Below, piece by piece: positions 23,152 through 33,744 of a stretch of DNA of 64,000 nucleotides (position 1 is the first letter of the stretch; every line of letters begins with the position of its first letter). This DNA comes from Dichetophora obliterata (lineage: Eukaryota > Arthropoda > Insecta > Diptera > Sciomyzidae), in the NCBI GenBank assembly GCA_963920525.1, contig OY986437.1, forward strand, positions 117,185,215 through 117,249,214, written 5' to 3'. A program made the translations under genes and the position numbers. Under the pieces are notes generated by a model. That model saw nothing but the letters and a program-made list of their open reading frames with translations, did no database searches and was not told where the DNA came from.

Positions 23152-24370
23152 AAGGGTGGTTAAATTTTAAGGGCCGATGTTGATTTTGAATAAAACACAA
23201 ATTATTTAGGAAATTATTGTCATTTCTTTTTTTATGATAATATTGGTATGGTTCAATTATGTACCTTGGCAGCACACCTCCATCCGATGGTCCAAATTTT
23301 CGATGACGCTGAGGCATAATTGAGGTTCTATGCCGTTAATGTGCCGAATTATCTCATCCTTTAGCTCTTGAATTATTGCTGGCTTATCGACGTACACCAT
23401 TTCTTTCAAATAATCCCAAAGAAATAAGTCCAACGGTATCAAATCACATGAACTTGGCGGCCAATTGACAACGCCACCACGTGAGATAACACGGCCATTG
23501 AATTTGTCGCGCAAAAGAGCCATTGTTTCGTTAGATGTGTGGCAAGTGGCACCCTCCTGTTGAAACCACATATCGTTCACATTCATATCTTCCAATTTGG
23601 GACCTAAAAAACGTTCGTTATCATCTCACAATAGCGAACACCATTCACAGTTACTGCCTGACCGGCCTCATTTTGGAAAAAATACGGCCCGATGATGCCG
23701 CCAGCCCATAAACCGCACCAAACAGTCACTCTTTGTGGGTGCATTAGTTTTTCGACAATCACTCTTGGATTACCATTCGCCCAAATACGCAATTCTGCTT
23801 ATTGACGAATCCACTGAGGTGAAAATGTGCCTCATCACTGAAGATGATTTCCTTTGAAAATTGATCATCCATTTCTTGCCACCATTCTGACCATTGACGA
23901 TGCTTGAAATGGTTAAGAGGCTTTAGTTCTTGAGTCAATTGCACCTTGTAAGCGTGTAAATGCAAGTCTTTATGCATAATTTTCATCAACGACGAGCGTG
24001 AGAGGTGCAATTGTTGGGCACGACGACGAGTTGAGGTGGACGGCTCTTCAGCCACACTATCGCGAACAGCAGCAATATTTTCTGCAGTACGAGCATGCAC
24101 TTGTGTTTTCACATCTCCTACAGACACGGTTTGCTCAAATTTTTGCACGATTTTTCCGAAAAAATCACGAAGTGCACGATATGCATTTTGATTTGAACGT
24201 CCATTTTCATAATAAGCCTGAATAACTTTTACGCGTTGCTCAATTATGTATCTTTCCATGGTTCAAATTGAATTAGTCTGAAATTGAGAAATGTCAATTG
24301 AAATGCAGAAAAAACTTGACGTTTAGGTGTGGTTCACATTCAACATCGGCCCTTTAAATTTAACCAACCT
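23152..24370 (-). mobile_element. mariner-type DD41D element 1 (1219 bp)
   Basis: Terminal inverted repeats run about 30 bp, starting AAGGGTGGTTAAATTTTAAG on the left with AGGTTGGTTAAATTTAAAGG as the right-hand partner, followed in both by GGCCGATGTTGA. TA flanks at 23150-23151 and 24371-24372. Near full length for the group, but the gene inside is broken. Confidence 0.88.
23257..24259 (-). pseudogene. mariner DD41D transposase, two frameshifts and a changed catalytic residue
   Basis: Three successive frames are needed. The first (from 24259) holds the DNA-binding region, with helix-turn-helix motifs near residues 7-35 and 74-98, and the first catalytic Asp in IFSDEAHFHLSG (about residue 142). 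The second (23792-23604) carries HPQRVTVWCGLWAGG. The third (from 23595) carries MWFQQEGATCHT and CDLIPLDLFLW. The residue usually Asp in QQDGA is Glu here. The spacing from it to the last Asp is 41 residues, which marks the DD41D group (called rosa in tephritids). About 14 residues also seem lost after RDFFG in the N-terminal domain, and the C terminus diverges after EVCCQ. Activity is not expected. Confidence 0.85.
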
Positions 24371-24372
24371 TA

Positions 24373-24914
24373 ACATAAAATTAGCAGCATTCAACATTTT
24401 GCTGGCACTTAATTAACACATTATTAAAACTTATTTATCCCTATTTGCAATCTGCAAAAGCAATACTTTTCAACGAAAAATAAAATGTCCAACAAAAACA
24501 AGCAAAATGGCCAACGGTTAGCAAACTATTTCATAGGCTGGTATACACACTCCCATAGCATGCCATACCCACTTAACAGTCTGCAGATAGTTGACAGACT
24601 TTGAAGTCAAGTGGAAATCTGACCTTCCATTTGATTTTTTTGCCGATCTCGATTCAATCAATAGGTGTGCGCATTTCCATAAGGCACCATGTCCCAATGA
24701 AAACAAATCAAACTATCGTGAGAGTAAAAGGCTGTACTGTGTATTGATATCAATCTCACTTTTCGCCTTGAAAACTTGAAAAATTGAAACTTTCGCAACA
24801 CAAACGCATGAAAAAAATAAGATTTCTTTAAAAATTCAACACTTTAATTAGATATACCAACTTATTGTTAAAATTTCGAAAGGCAAGTACACCTTTAACG
24901 TGCTGTAGCACAAA
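24373..24914. other. spacer between mariner copies
   Basis: About 540 bp without recognised features. Confidence 0.5.
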
Positions 24915-24916
24915 TA

Positions 24917-25860
24917 CAGGGCTGTCAATATTCGAAGCGCCCATCTGGCAACACTGTAACTTTCCGCAGTGATGCCAAATCGACTAATGACATACCGCGT
25001 TTGAAGCGCCATTCCAAGCAAATGTTTACAATGGAACAGTACACGCCACGCGAACGCTCTAAAATTGTTGAAATTTACATTCAACAAAACAAGTCAATAG
25101 TGAAAACTCAACGTGCTTTCAAAAAATGAGCGATGAAGCTCATTTTCAGCTGAACGGAACGGTAAACAAACAAAATTGCCGTATTTATGCCACTGAAAAT
25201 CCACAAGAGATTCAAGAGGTACCTCTTCACGATGCAAAAGTCACTGTTTGGTGCGGCGTTTGTGCTAAAATGCTCATTGGGCCGTTCTTTTTCGAAGATG
25301 ATAATGGCCACAGAGTTACTGTCAATCAGGAGCGTTATCGCGATATGATAAACAATTTTTTCATGCCAATCGTTCGTCGAAAGCGTATCAGGCACTACTG
25401 GTTTCAACAAGACGGCGCGCCACCACACACAAGCCGCACTACAATCGATTTTTTGAAGCAATTGTTCCCTGGCCTTTTGATGTCAAAAAATGGTGATTTC
25501 GATTGGCCGCCAAGATCACCAGATTTAACGCCTCCAGACTTCTTTTTGTGGGGTTATTTGAAATCAAAGGTTTACGTCAACAAGCCAAAGACCCTAGAAG
25601 AGCTGAAAACCAACATCCGTCAAGAAATAACCGCCATTCCCATCGAAATGTTGAAGAAAACCATGGAAAATGCTGCAAAACGGGCACAATGTGTCGTAGA
25701 GGCCAATGGCAACCATTTACGAGATATCATATTCAAGAAATAATGTAAGGAAATCTACTTAAACCCAATTAAATGATATTTATGACGAACAGACAAAAAA
25801 ATTGTGGTTTCTTTGATTTATTTAAAAATAAAATGGGCGCTTCGAATATTGGCAACCCTG
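24917..25860 (+). mobile_element. mariner-type DD41D element 2, internal deletion derivative (944 bp)
   Basis: Terminal inverted repeats of about 30 bp differ at two positions: CAGGGCTGTCAATATTCGAA on the left, CAGGGTTGCCAATATTCGAA as the reverse complement of the right end, both followed by GCGCCCAT. TA flanks at 24915-24916 and 25861-25862. The N-terminal coding part starts at 25031 and meets TGA at 25127, where an internal deletion joins it out of frame to the catalytic domain. Confidence 0.9.
25126..25743 (+). CDS. mariner DD41D transposase, catalytic domain only (205 aa)
   Basis: A single uninterrupted frame begins at an ATG directly before the first catalytic motif (MSDEAHFQLNG) and runs to the normal C terminus (NHLRDIIFKK). 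All three acidic residues are present: DEAHF, YWFQQDGAPPHT and SPDLTPPDFFLWG, with 41 residues between the second and third. The two helix-turn-helix motifs that bind the inverted repeats are missing; a 32-aa leader from the original start (25031) is out of frame and ends at the deletion junction. The remnant could only act if translated internally or fused, and it cannot recognise element ends by itself. It may simply be a recently deleted copy that has not yet collected stops. Whether it is expressed is unknown. Confidence 0.7.
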   Translation: MSDEAHFQLNGTVNKQNCRIYATENPQEIQEVPLHDAKVTVWCGVCAKMLIGPFFFEDDNGHRVTVNQERYRDMINNFFMPIVRRKRIRHYWFQQDGAPPHTSRTTIDFLKQLFPGLLMSKNGDFDWPPRSPDLTPPDFFLWGYLKSKVYVNKPKTLEELKTNIRQEITAIPIEMLKKTMENAAKRAQCVVEANGNHLRDIIFKK

Positions 25861-25862
25861 TA

Positions 25863-27481
25863 TTAAGTTTTTTTCATTAAATTTAAAGCCCAGTACTTTA
25901 GCAGTAAAATGGTAAATGTAAGTTTGCGCTTCAATTTTATACAATAGTATGGATAAAGATAAACATATAATTTGTATAACATCTCGAACAAGTTTCTACT
26001 TTAGGTAGACAAAAAGGACTTAATATAATAGGTTGAACTGTTTTATTTTAAATTCAATGCGAATTCGAAAAGTATTGTTTCGTATTTATATTGGCATTTT
26101 AAAATTAATGGTTGCAAAAAATTTTTAGGAGCACTTCCCCTTTAGCGATTATTCCTTAGGGACACAAAATTTCATTGCAGTAAAACAGTGTTTATTTTAA
26201 GAAGACTATTACAAATACTTTTTCAAAGCTTATTCAAAATATTTAACGTATGTATAATTTGTGTTTTTGTGGAATTGACCAAAATGGCCAATTTTTTTCG
26301 TTTTTTTTCAGAGTATGTGCTTTTGCCAGAAAGGTAAAAAACAGAATTGTGCCTTTTTTTAATGTGATATTAAGAGCATTTTTCTTATCAAATCACGTGG
26401 TGTGAATTCTTGGAACATACCTACGTGATAAGCTTCATTAGTTGTAAATGATAAGATCTTTAAAGTGGAATTTCAATGTTTGTTTATATTAGCTGCTTAA
26501 GGTTACACAATTTTTTCAGCTAATTTTAAGAAGTTGTGATATGTTGCAACTCAATAAGGTTGTTATACACAAAAAAATTAATTGTTTGAATGCAATTTGA
26601 GCGTAATAAATGTTTGCTGGTTGCACTTAATATCATGCCTTGTTCCTTATGTATTCGAAAAAGTTTGACCTTAATTTCGAATATCATATATATCCTAATG
26701 TTCAATGAAAACAATAAGCACTCAATTAAATTAACCACATTTTAATAGCAAATTCTTAAAATAATACCAAATAATAATCCGATGAAAATGAAATTTGGAT
26801 ATGCCATAGCAGACAAAATTCGAGGGAACACGTATTTTTTAACCATTTTGCTTAAAAGATAGTGACTCTAAATTCAATTTACCAGCAAAACTGATTTTTC
26901 CCCATACAAATCGAATGGGAAAATTAGTAAATGAATTCGCGACCTCTAAACCTTTACAAATTGAGATGCGCTTCACAGAGGGTGTTTCTAAGGTCAAGTG
27001 GAAGTATTAAAGCCACGGACACCTGTCAAAATGAAAAAAAAATATATATTTGGGACACTCTAGTAAGCAGCTTAGAATATTTTTAATGTTTGCTATAAAC
27101 ACTAATCTATCTATAATATAAATCTATGATACAAATATTATTCCAAACATTTTAAACGTCCCCGTTATTTATTGCTTATGACAAACACTTTTTGTTTTTA
27201 AGTGTATTTACAAGTACTCATCCTATAAGGTTTCCAGTTTCGTTCATATTGGAGTAAAAAATTAACTAGATGTCAAAGTACGATGCTCGAATTTAAGTTT
27301 CTTATTGTTCTTGTTGCCTTTATCATTTGACATTTATGGCCCTCACAGCATTGTTGTTGAAAAATTTGGCGATAGAGCAGTCATACTATTAATATGACCC
27401 TACCTAATATTTGTATCATGTGTTTGATTTGCTTGTTCAGGTCTTTACGAAAGATTCTAGCAACATGATGCAGACAATTAA
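25863..27481. other. non-coding stretch
   Basis: About 1.6 kb, AT-rich, no gene or bounded repeat recognised. Confidence 0.5.
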
Positions 27482-27631
27482 TAGGTCTGTTTCCGTACTA
27501 ACTTCAAGTAATTCTAATAGAATAAAAGTGACATTTTGCATGTTATTATTTCCTCTCGAGCTGAAAAAATCTGTAAAATAACGCTTTCAAGCAACTTCAA
27601 GTTATTTGAATCGAGTACGGAAACAGACATA
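27482..27631. mobile_element. 150-bp MITE with TAGGTCTGTTTCCGTAC ends
   Basis: The left end TAGGTCTGTTTCCGTACT is matched by the inverted right end AGTACGGAAACAGACATA. A second inverted pair, AACTTCAAGTAATT and its partner, lies just inside. Non-coding, with a possible distant relative at about 9860-9960. Confidence 0.65.
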
Positions 27632-28563
27632 TTATTAAGATAGCAATAAGAAAAGCACAATATATGAATACATTCAACGAAATTGATACTCACTTATATC
27701 CTAACTTAATAATTGTTAAATTATTGTTTCATCTGAAGTCAAAATTGAAAGCAAAAAGAGAGGCTTAGATGTGCTCATTGGTTGTAAAGGAAACCAGGTT
27801 TTCATTAATCAAAATATCCATTTCATTGAAAGTTTTCTTAACATCTTTTACCACTCAACAAATTAACGAATATATACCATAGTTCTATATGCAATTAGTA
27901 CTGCAGACTTGCAATAATTCTTGTCTTACGCCGATTAATAATAGTAATAATAATAATAAATTTATTACTCACATAAAATACTCAAATAAAGTGACAATGA
28001 TTACTGAGTGCCATTCTTAAATTGCCAAAATGATATCATTACGATATTAATGGGTGCTAGAATAATTAAAGTGATGCATATAAATGCATAAAAAAACATG
28101 TATTTTTTATTAAGGCACTATAAAATTGCTTTATGCGACGGCGAAGAGAAAAAAAATTACTCTCTGTTTAAAGCAAATACATACAATCAAACATATAAAT
28201 GTATATATATCCATGCAAAGATGCATAAATATTTTTGTATGTCCACATCTTCTATATATCTGACTAATAAGAGGGGCCTGTCAGAGCGACTGCAACTATA
28301 CCGACGCATGCGTATTGCTCATGATCGGGTATGGGCACCACTACATTTAAAGCTCTTGTGTTGTTTTGTGATCTTTGCACTGAGAAAAATTTTTACGAAA
28401 AATAAAACTGATTTTTTTGGGTTTAATTGATAAAAATGGACAACAATTGGCGTAAACTTGAGGTAAATTATTAACATTTGGGTAATGATTTAGTAAAACG
28501 GATACAATAAAAAGTTGAATATGGCAGAAAAAAAGACGGACCAATTAATGTTTATACATGGTC
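27632..28563. other. non-coding stretch
   Basis: No gene recognised. A CACTGAGAAAAA string near 28378 resembles the end of the repeat at 34644-35626. Confidence 0.45.
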
Positions 28564-28732
28564 CCGTTTTTCACTAGGCAATTCTCGATCAATAATTGCC
28601 TTCGCCGCAAGCAGTTTGTGGATAATTCGTCGCGTCAGGGAGAAGACGAAAGCCCTCTTTCAATCCAAATAGCCCAGCAACTGCTTGCGGCGAAAACAAT
28701 TATTGCTCCGAAAAATGCCGAGTGAAAAACGG
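28564..28732. mobile_element. MITE, CCGTTTTTCACT family, copy 2
   Basis: 169 bp with inverted ends CCGTTTTTCACT and AGTGAAAAACGG. Inner inverted blocks are CAATAATTGCCTTCGCCGCA and TGCTTGCGGCGAAAACAATT. The middle is G/C-richer than its surroundings. Clearly related to 15832-15989. Confidence 0.75.
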
Positions 28733-29126
28733 CTCATGGAGCTGAAAGAAAGAAATTAATGAGAAAAGTGAACTGAAGTTGAAGTTGTTTTAGTTAATGA
28801 AAATATGAAGAGAAAATATGTTTAAAAACCTTTAAGCTATGGCATTAAAAGCTATTTAAAAATTAATTTGCCTATTATTGAAAAAATAATTTTAAATATT
28901 TATAAATAATTTATAATGAAAAATATGTGCACTGCGTTGTGCAGAACACGTTATAAAAATTTTTAAAATTGTTTTTCATAAACACCCTGCAAAGCATGCA
29001 GGCATTAACATTTGCTCGCTTGATTGTTTTTAGCGTGTAGCTTCATCTGACACAGATTATACTTGATTGCAGCCTCTTTTAACACTGAACTGATTTTAAT
29101 TTCATTGCTTCGTTTTTGCGTTTTGT
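28733..29126. other. non-coding stretch
   Basis: AT-rich flank of the first hAT insertion; nothing recognised. Confidence 0.45.
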
Positions 29127-29134
29127 GTCGCTAC

Positions 29135-31010
29135 CAGTGTTGCCAGGCACCTGTAAGAAATTTCCCTGAACTTAGGGATAAAACTATTTTTTTCCCCTTA
29201 GCGAACTCCCAAGAAAATTTCCACATTGACTTCTTTAAAAAACAAATACAAGAACAACAAGAAAACACTTTTAATAATGGTTTTATTGTTTGGTTTTAGA
29301 TAAATTCGCATTTTGAGATAAGTTTGATTAAATAAATAAATGTTTAATGAAATTCAGTTCTTGTTTTATATTATTATGTTATTTTAACTAATTTATAATA
29401 TTTTAGTTTAAAAAATAAATTAATAAATAATGTAAATATAAGTTATTTGTAATTACATTTTAAAGTTATTAAAGAGACGTAAATGCTCCGGGATAACAAT
29501 AAAATCAGTACATGTTATATTATTATTTTTGAATGCTCTTTTAATTCTTAAGAAGCTTCTAAGCATATCACTTTCCATTTTCGTATTACTTACATCAGTC
29601 ACTATAGAAAAAAATACTTAAAAACTCGGCGTTTGAATGTGGCAAAGTTAAAACAACTTAGACTAATTGTTTTAAGTTGCTTAGTATACAGTCATTAGGC
29701 AGGGTAAAATTTTTGACGACAAAGAGTATAGTAAAAACAACCTCTAAGGGCAATTGTAAGATACTTTTCCCAAGAAACCGTTGGTCTGAAATCAATATCG
29801 AGATGTCGGAAAATTCGTTTAAGATTCGAAGTCGAAAAAAATACTTTTTCATAGAAATGAGATTAAAAAAATGTAAATATTTTATAAGACTTGCCAGGAG
29901 GTATTTTTTGGTACGAGGAATCTATTTTTTATATTTATTTTTTTCTAAGGCGCTACGGCCCAGAGGGCGCTTCAATGGAAGTTTTTAGTTTTCTTCTATT
30001 TAAAATTAATTAATTTCATTGCATTTGGGGTATTTTACATCGGATTTCTTATATCGCTGCCATAACTCCTTCGTGATTTGTGTTTGTAAAAAGCCGTGAA
30101 ATGCTACTCAAGAGCTAAACATGTCGTTCTTTAGCTTATATATGGCAAGCAATATAGGGGTCAAGGAGCGGTTGATCGTGAAAGTTAATGTACTGTACCA
30201 AATGTTCGTATTGGAATATTTGCTGTAAATGGTGTTTCAAATAAAATGTTGTCATCATCTAAATGAATCATATCGAAATAATCAGTGCAATCAAAGTTGA
30301 TAATTGGTTTTTATACGGACCAAAAACCTCCCTGGCAAGTTTTTATAAAAATATTAATAATTATGTTGATTTTATATGATTTAAATACAAATTCTAAATG
30401 TTTGATAGTTTAAATAATACTCGATTTTAAATACAAATTCTATTTGTTTAATAGTTTAAAATCGTTTATTGAGCTTAAGGTCAAAGTTAGAACAATTAAT
30501 TGTTCTAACGAATCTTTCCAAAGAAACAACAACAACAACAAAGTTTTTTCAATATGAAAAGGAAAAAATCATTAGCTGATTTAGAAATAACTTTAATATT
30601 AATAATTTTTTAACATCATTTGTATAAAAATTTAGTTTTTCTGACTTCCAAACATGAGCGAGTTTTCCGTCAGCTCGATATTGACATCAGACCAATGGTT
30701 TCTTGCGCAAAGTTTCTTACAATTACAAGTAGATTTCGTTTTTGCTAAACTCTTTGTCAACTTTTTTCCTTCAGCACAAATTAAACCGGCCTAATAGTCA
30801 TCAGTTAAATTTTTTAAACCACAAATTTTCGACCACATTTCATGAGTTAGTAAATTTTTAAAATATTCTTTATGATAATTAGTTATTATTGTACAAATAT
30901 TTTTAAATTCAAGTTCAACTTCCTGTGCTGACATCTAACAAATAAATTTGTGAAAAATGACGACAAAATATCCTTCAAAAAGTAAAATTTCCCTCAACTT
31001 CGCAACACTG
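29135..31010. mobile_element. hAT-type element 1 with inverted coding-like arms
   Basis: The left end starts CAGTGTTGCCAGG and the right end, inverted, CAGTGTTGCGAAG. GTCGCTAC is duplicated exactly at 29127-29134 and 31011-31018; an 8-bp duplication with CAGTG termini is typical of hAT elements. Inside, 29620-29920 (plus) and about 30300-30800 (minus) are diverged inverted copies. Both translate to a stretch with the pattern NCK-L--RN-WS--NIE---ENS and continue to GACTTGCCAGG-AGG-type sequence. The right arm is interrupted by the SINE-tail module at 30364-30591. No intact hAT transposase was recognised, and the coding-like segment itself is unidentified. Confidence 0.75.
30364..30591 (+). mobile_element. 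headless SINE-tail module inserted in the hAT element
   Basis: Matches the module at 14413-14560 and 41829-42020: TGTTGATTTTATATGATTTA, TTTGATAGTTTAAA, the palindrome AGAACAATTAATTGTTCT, then CAATATGAAAAGGAAAA and TAGCTGATTTA. It stops where the copy at 41829-42136 goes on into a tRNA-like head. It splits two halves of the hAT right arm. Confidence 0.65.
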
Positions 31011-31058
31011 GTCGCTACGTCGGAGTTTGCTCTCAATGCACCGTAGCTTGCTCCGTGC

Positions 31059-32527
31059 CAGTGTGACCAGAAGAATTTTGAAGAAATATGCTTTTTTGTA
31101 AAAAAAATATTCTAAAATATTCCACATTGAATTTTAAAGATATATACTAAGGAAACACAAAAGCATATTTAGGGATAATATTGGTTGACAATTATCAAAC
31201 TGCAATTCAATAAACATGAATAAATATTAATAAGATGTAAATAAAAAGAAAATTATTTATCAGTTTATTTCTACTTTACAAAATTAATTTCAATAATATT
31301 TGCAAAATTATTTTCAATAATATTTACATAATATGTTCTGCAAATAATAGTTACTTTTCTTACAGAGGAAACTTAAATTTTAAAACAAAAACATATAGGT
31401 GTTTCATATATGTAGTCAATATGTTCACTTATGTATAAAATTTAAATTTAGGAAAATCGTCGAGATCAATAATGAAATTGATGTCTGTGCTTTTTTCATA
31501 AAAACTCGTGGTCTTACATTTTTTCATTAAGCTATCAGGTATTTGGTAGTTATCACAAACCTTTTTTTAAACATGAAGCCAAGTTTTAACAGTTAACATA
31601 TTATTTAAAAGTTTATCTCTAATTTGTTTCATATTTTTGTTTTAGAAGTTTCATACAGCTAAAAATTCGCTAAACCACAGCGTTGCTTAAAGCACAAATT
31701 CCGTTAAATCTGTATTGTGTTTGTGCTGTACAGTACAGTACTTATGTCTTCCTCTTTTTTTTCAATCAACAAGTTTTAGGTTTTGGAATTGTTAAATCAC
31801 CTTTGCCGACTTTTTTGGTACATGGCAGATAACAATTTGTTTTACTTTTTTAGAAGCTATATCCTTTTAAAAATTTAAAACTGAAATTATATCGATATTT
31901 TTTAACATTTTGATATTTCGTGATATTTCAAACTGAAGAAACAAGTTTAAAACTAAATTGTTGCCGTAATTTATTCTTTAACACAAAAATGTTTTGAGTA
32001 CATTAATTTAAAATTTTAATTTGAAGTAAAAATGTGAAAATGTGATACATCAGAAAGAAATATCAAATTATGCAAAAATTGAGAAAATCTTAGCCCTTTA
32101 GTATTTAAGAAACATCAACATTATTGCTTCAAGGAATAAATTTACTTTATTAACTTCCACCACTACATCTTTAAGAGAAACAATAAACCTGAAAATTTTT
32201 TTTGCTAAACAACTGATTTGACTGTTTTGCTTTAAAACAATTTTCTTGAACTCAAGAAATTCCAAATTGTGTGTGTTGTTCAAGCCATTGCTCGAAAATT
32301 GTAAGAACGCTTTATATTTTGTTTTACAAGGTGATTTCTTTAAAAAAATTTTTAAATGTCAATAAATAAAAAATACTCATAGTTATTTTTGAAGGAAATT
32401 TTTGTTAATTTAGACAAAATATATGAATACAAAAAATATTCTACTTTTTATGCTGCTTCTTTTAAAATATGCCCTCCGAAAGAAAATATTCCAAAGTGAA
32501 ATATTATATTCCACTCTGGTCACACTG
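31059..32527. mobile_element. hAT-type element 2 (1469 bp)
   Basis: Perfect 13-bp terminal inverted repeats CAGTGTGACCAGA and TCTGGTCACACTG, and an exact 8-bp target duplication CTCCGTGC (31051-31058 and 32528-32535). The interior is AT-rich, and its only frame of note (32283-32098, minus, 61 aa) is unrecognised, so this is a non-autonomous or fully decayed copy. It lies 48 bp from hAT element 1 and has different ends, so it represents a separate family. Confidence 0.85.
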
Positions 32528-32535
32528 CTCCGTGC

Positions 32536-33744
32536 CCGTAGTAGCTCATGAACATCAGACTAGCGCCCAATTGCAACATGTTGCTAACTTTTATTGCGTA
32601 GTTTAACGAGATTTAACGAACACGAGTGTGGTAATAAAAAACTGTTTTGACATAATTGTAATTATTAAAGATCATTAAACTTTCATTATTTTTATGTCCA
32701 TTTAGTATTTATAAGCCATAAAACTCTTAATGGTTTTAGTTTATTTTCCGTTGACTTTAGCTTATATAATTATTAAGTAGTATACCATATTAACACCATA
32801 TCTATTATGATGAAATATTGACTTATTTGGTGCAAAGGCAGTTCAAGTTTATTTATAGCAACTTTTCATATACTATTAATAATTCAATCTCTTGTAATAT
32901 CTCAACTAGTTGCAATTATTAGTATTTTATTTTTTTACTTTGTAAATATGCAGTGGCTATCATTACAATGTAAACAATCTAAAATTTTGATTTAAAGTTC
33001 GTATACTTATTTTAAGTTATTTTTTAAGTTATTTTAATTGCTCCGCCAAATTTTGAATCCCTTCAATAATTTATTTTTTTATCCATACCCATGGATTTTT
33101 GATCGGTAGTCGGACTTAGTCTTTGCTTTCGTTATTTATTAGTTTTAGTGCAAACTTGTAAGAAGTCAAAATACCCTTATAGTAAATTCTAAGTTATGCA
33201 TGATTTGAAAGTTTGGTGACGTCAAGTCGTACAGAGGACGCTCTATTGGTGCCCATCCAATTTTTCCTAAACTCAAATGCAGAACACGTTGGCAGATTAT
33301 GGAAGATTATGCTACTTTTATGAAGTCACTTTGTATGAGTGAATGGCAGAGTTTTTATATGATTTCGCCAAACTCTATTTCGAACTCAAAGCGAATTTTA
33401 ATATTCTTAGCATATGTGCATAGTTTTAGTTCATTGAATTAATTTTTGTGGAATTTTTAGAGACTTAACCGTTGTCATAAAGTTATTTTGTATAGGAGGT
33501 AGGCGTAGTTTTCATACTATTTTCACAAATTTAAAATATATTGTGAATATTTGAGACCAAAGCTTACTAGGGCATTTAAGTTGCTGCAGGTCTCCAAATG
33601 ACGGCACCACCCCTTTTCAAATGCATTACACTTTTGACGGGTTGCAACCTTAGCATGAACACACCAAAAATATCAGATCGATCTGTCAATGAATCGTTAC
33701 GTTACAGTGTTCGAAATTAAACAACTTTTGGTATTATTATAAAA
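32536..33744. other. non-coding stretch
   Basis: About 1.2 kb without recognised genes. Around 33480-33560 a TATAGGAGGTAGGCGTAG phrase resembles TATGGGAGGTAGGAGTGA at about 44737, hinting at a shared decayed repeat. Confidence 0.45.
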
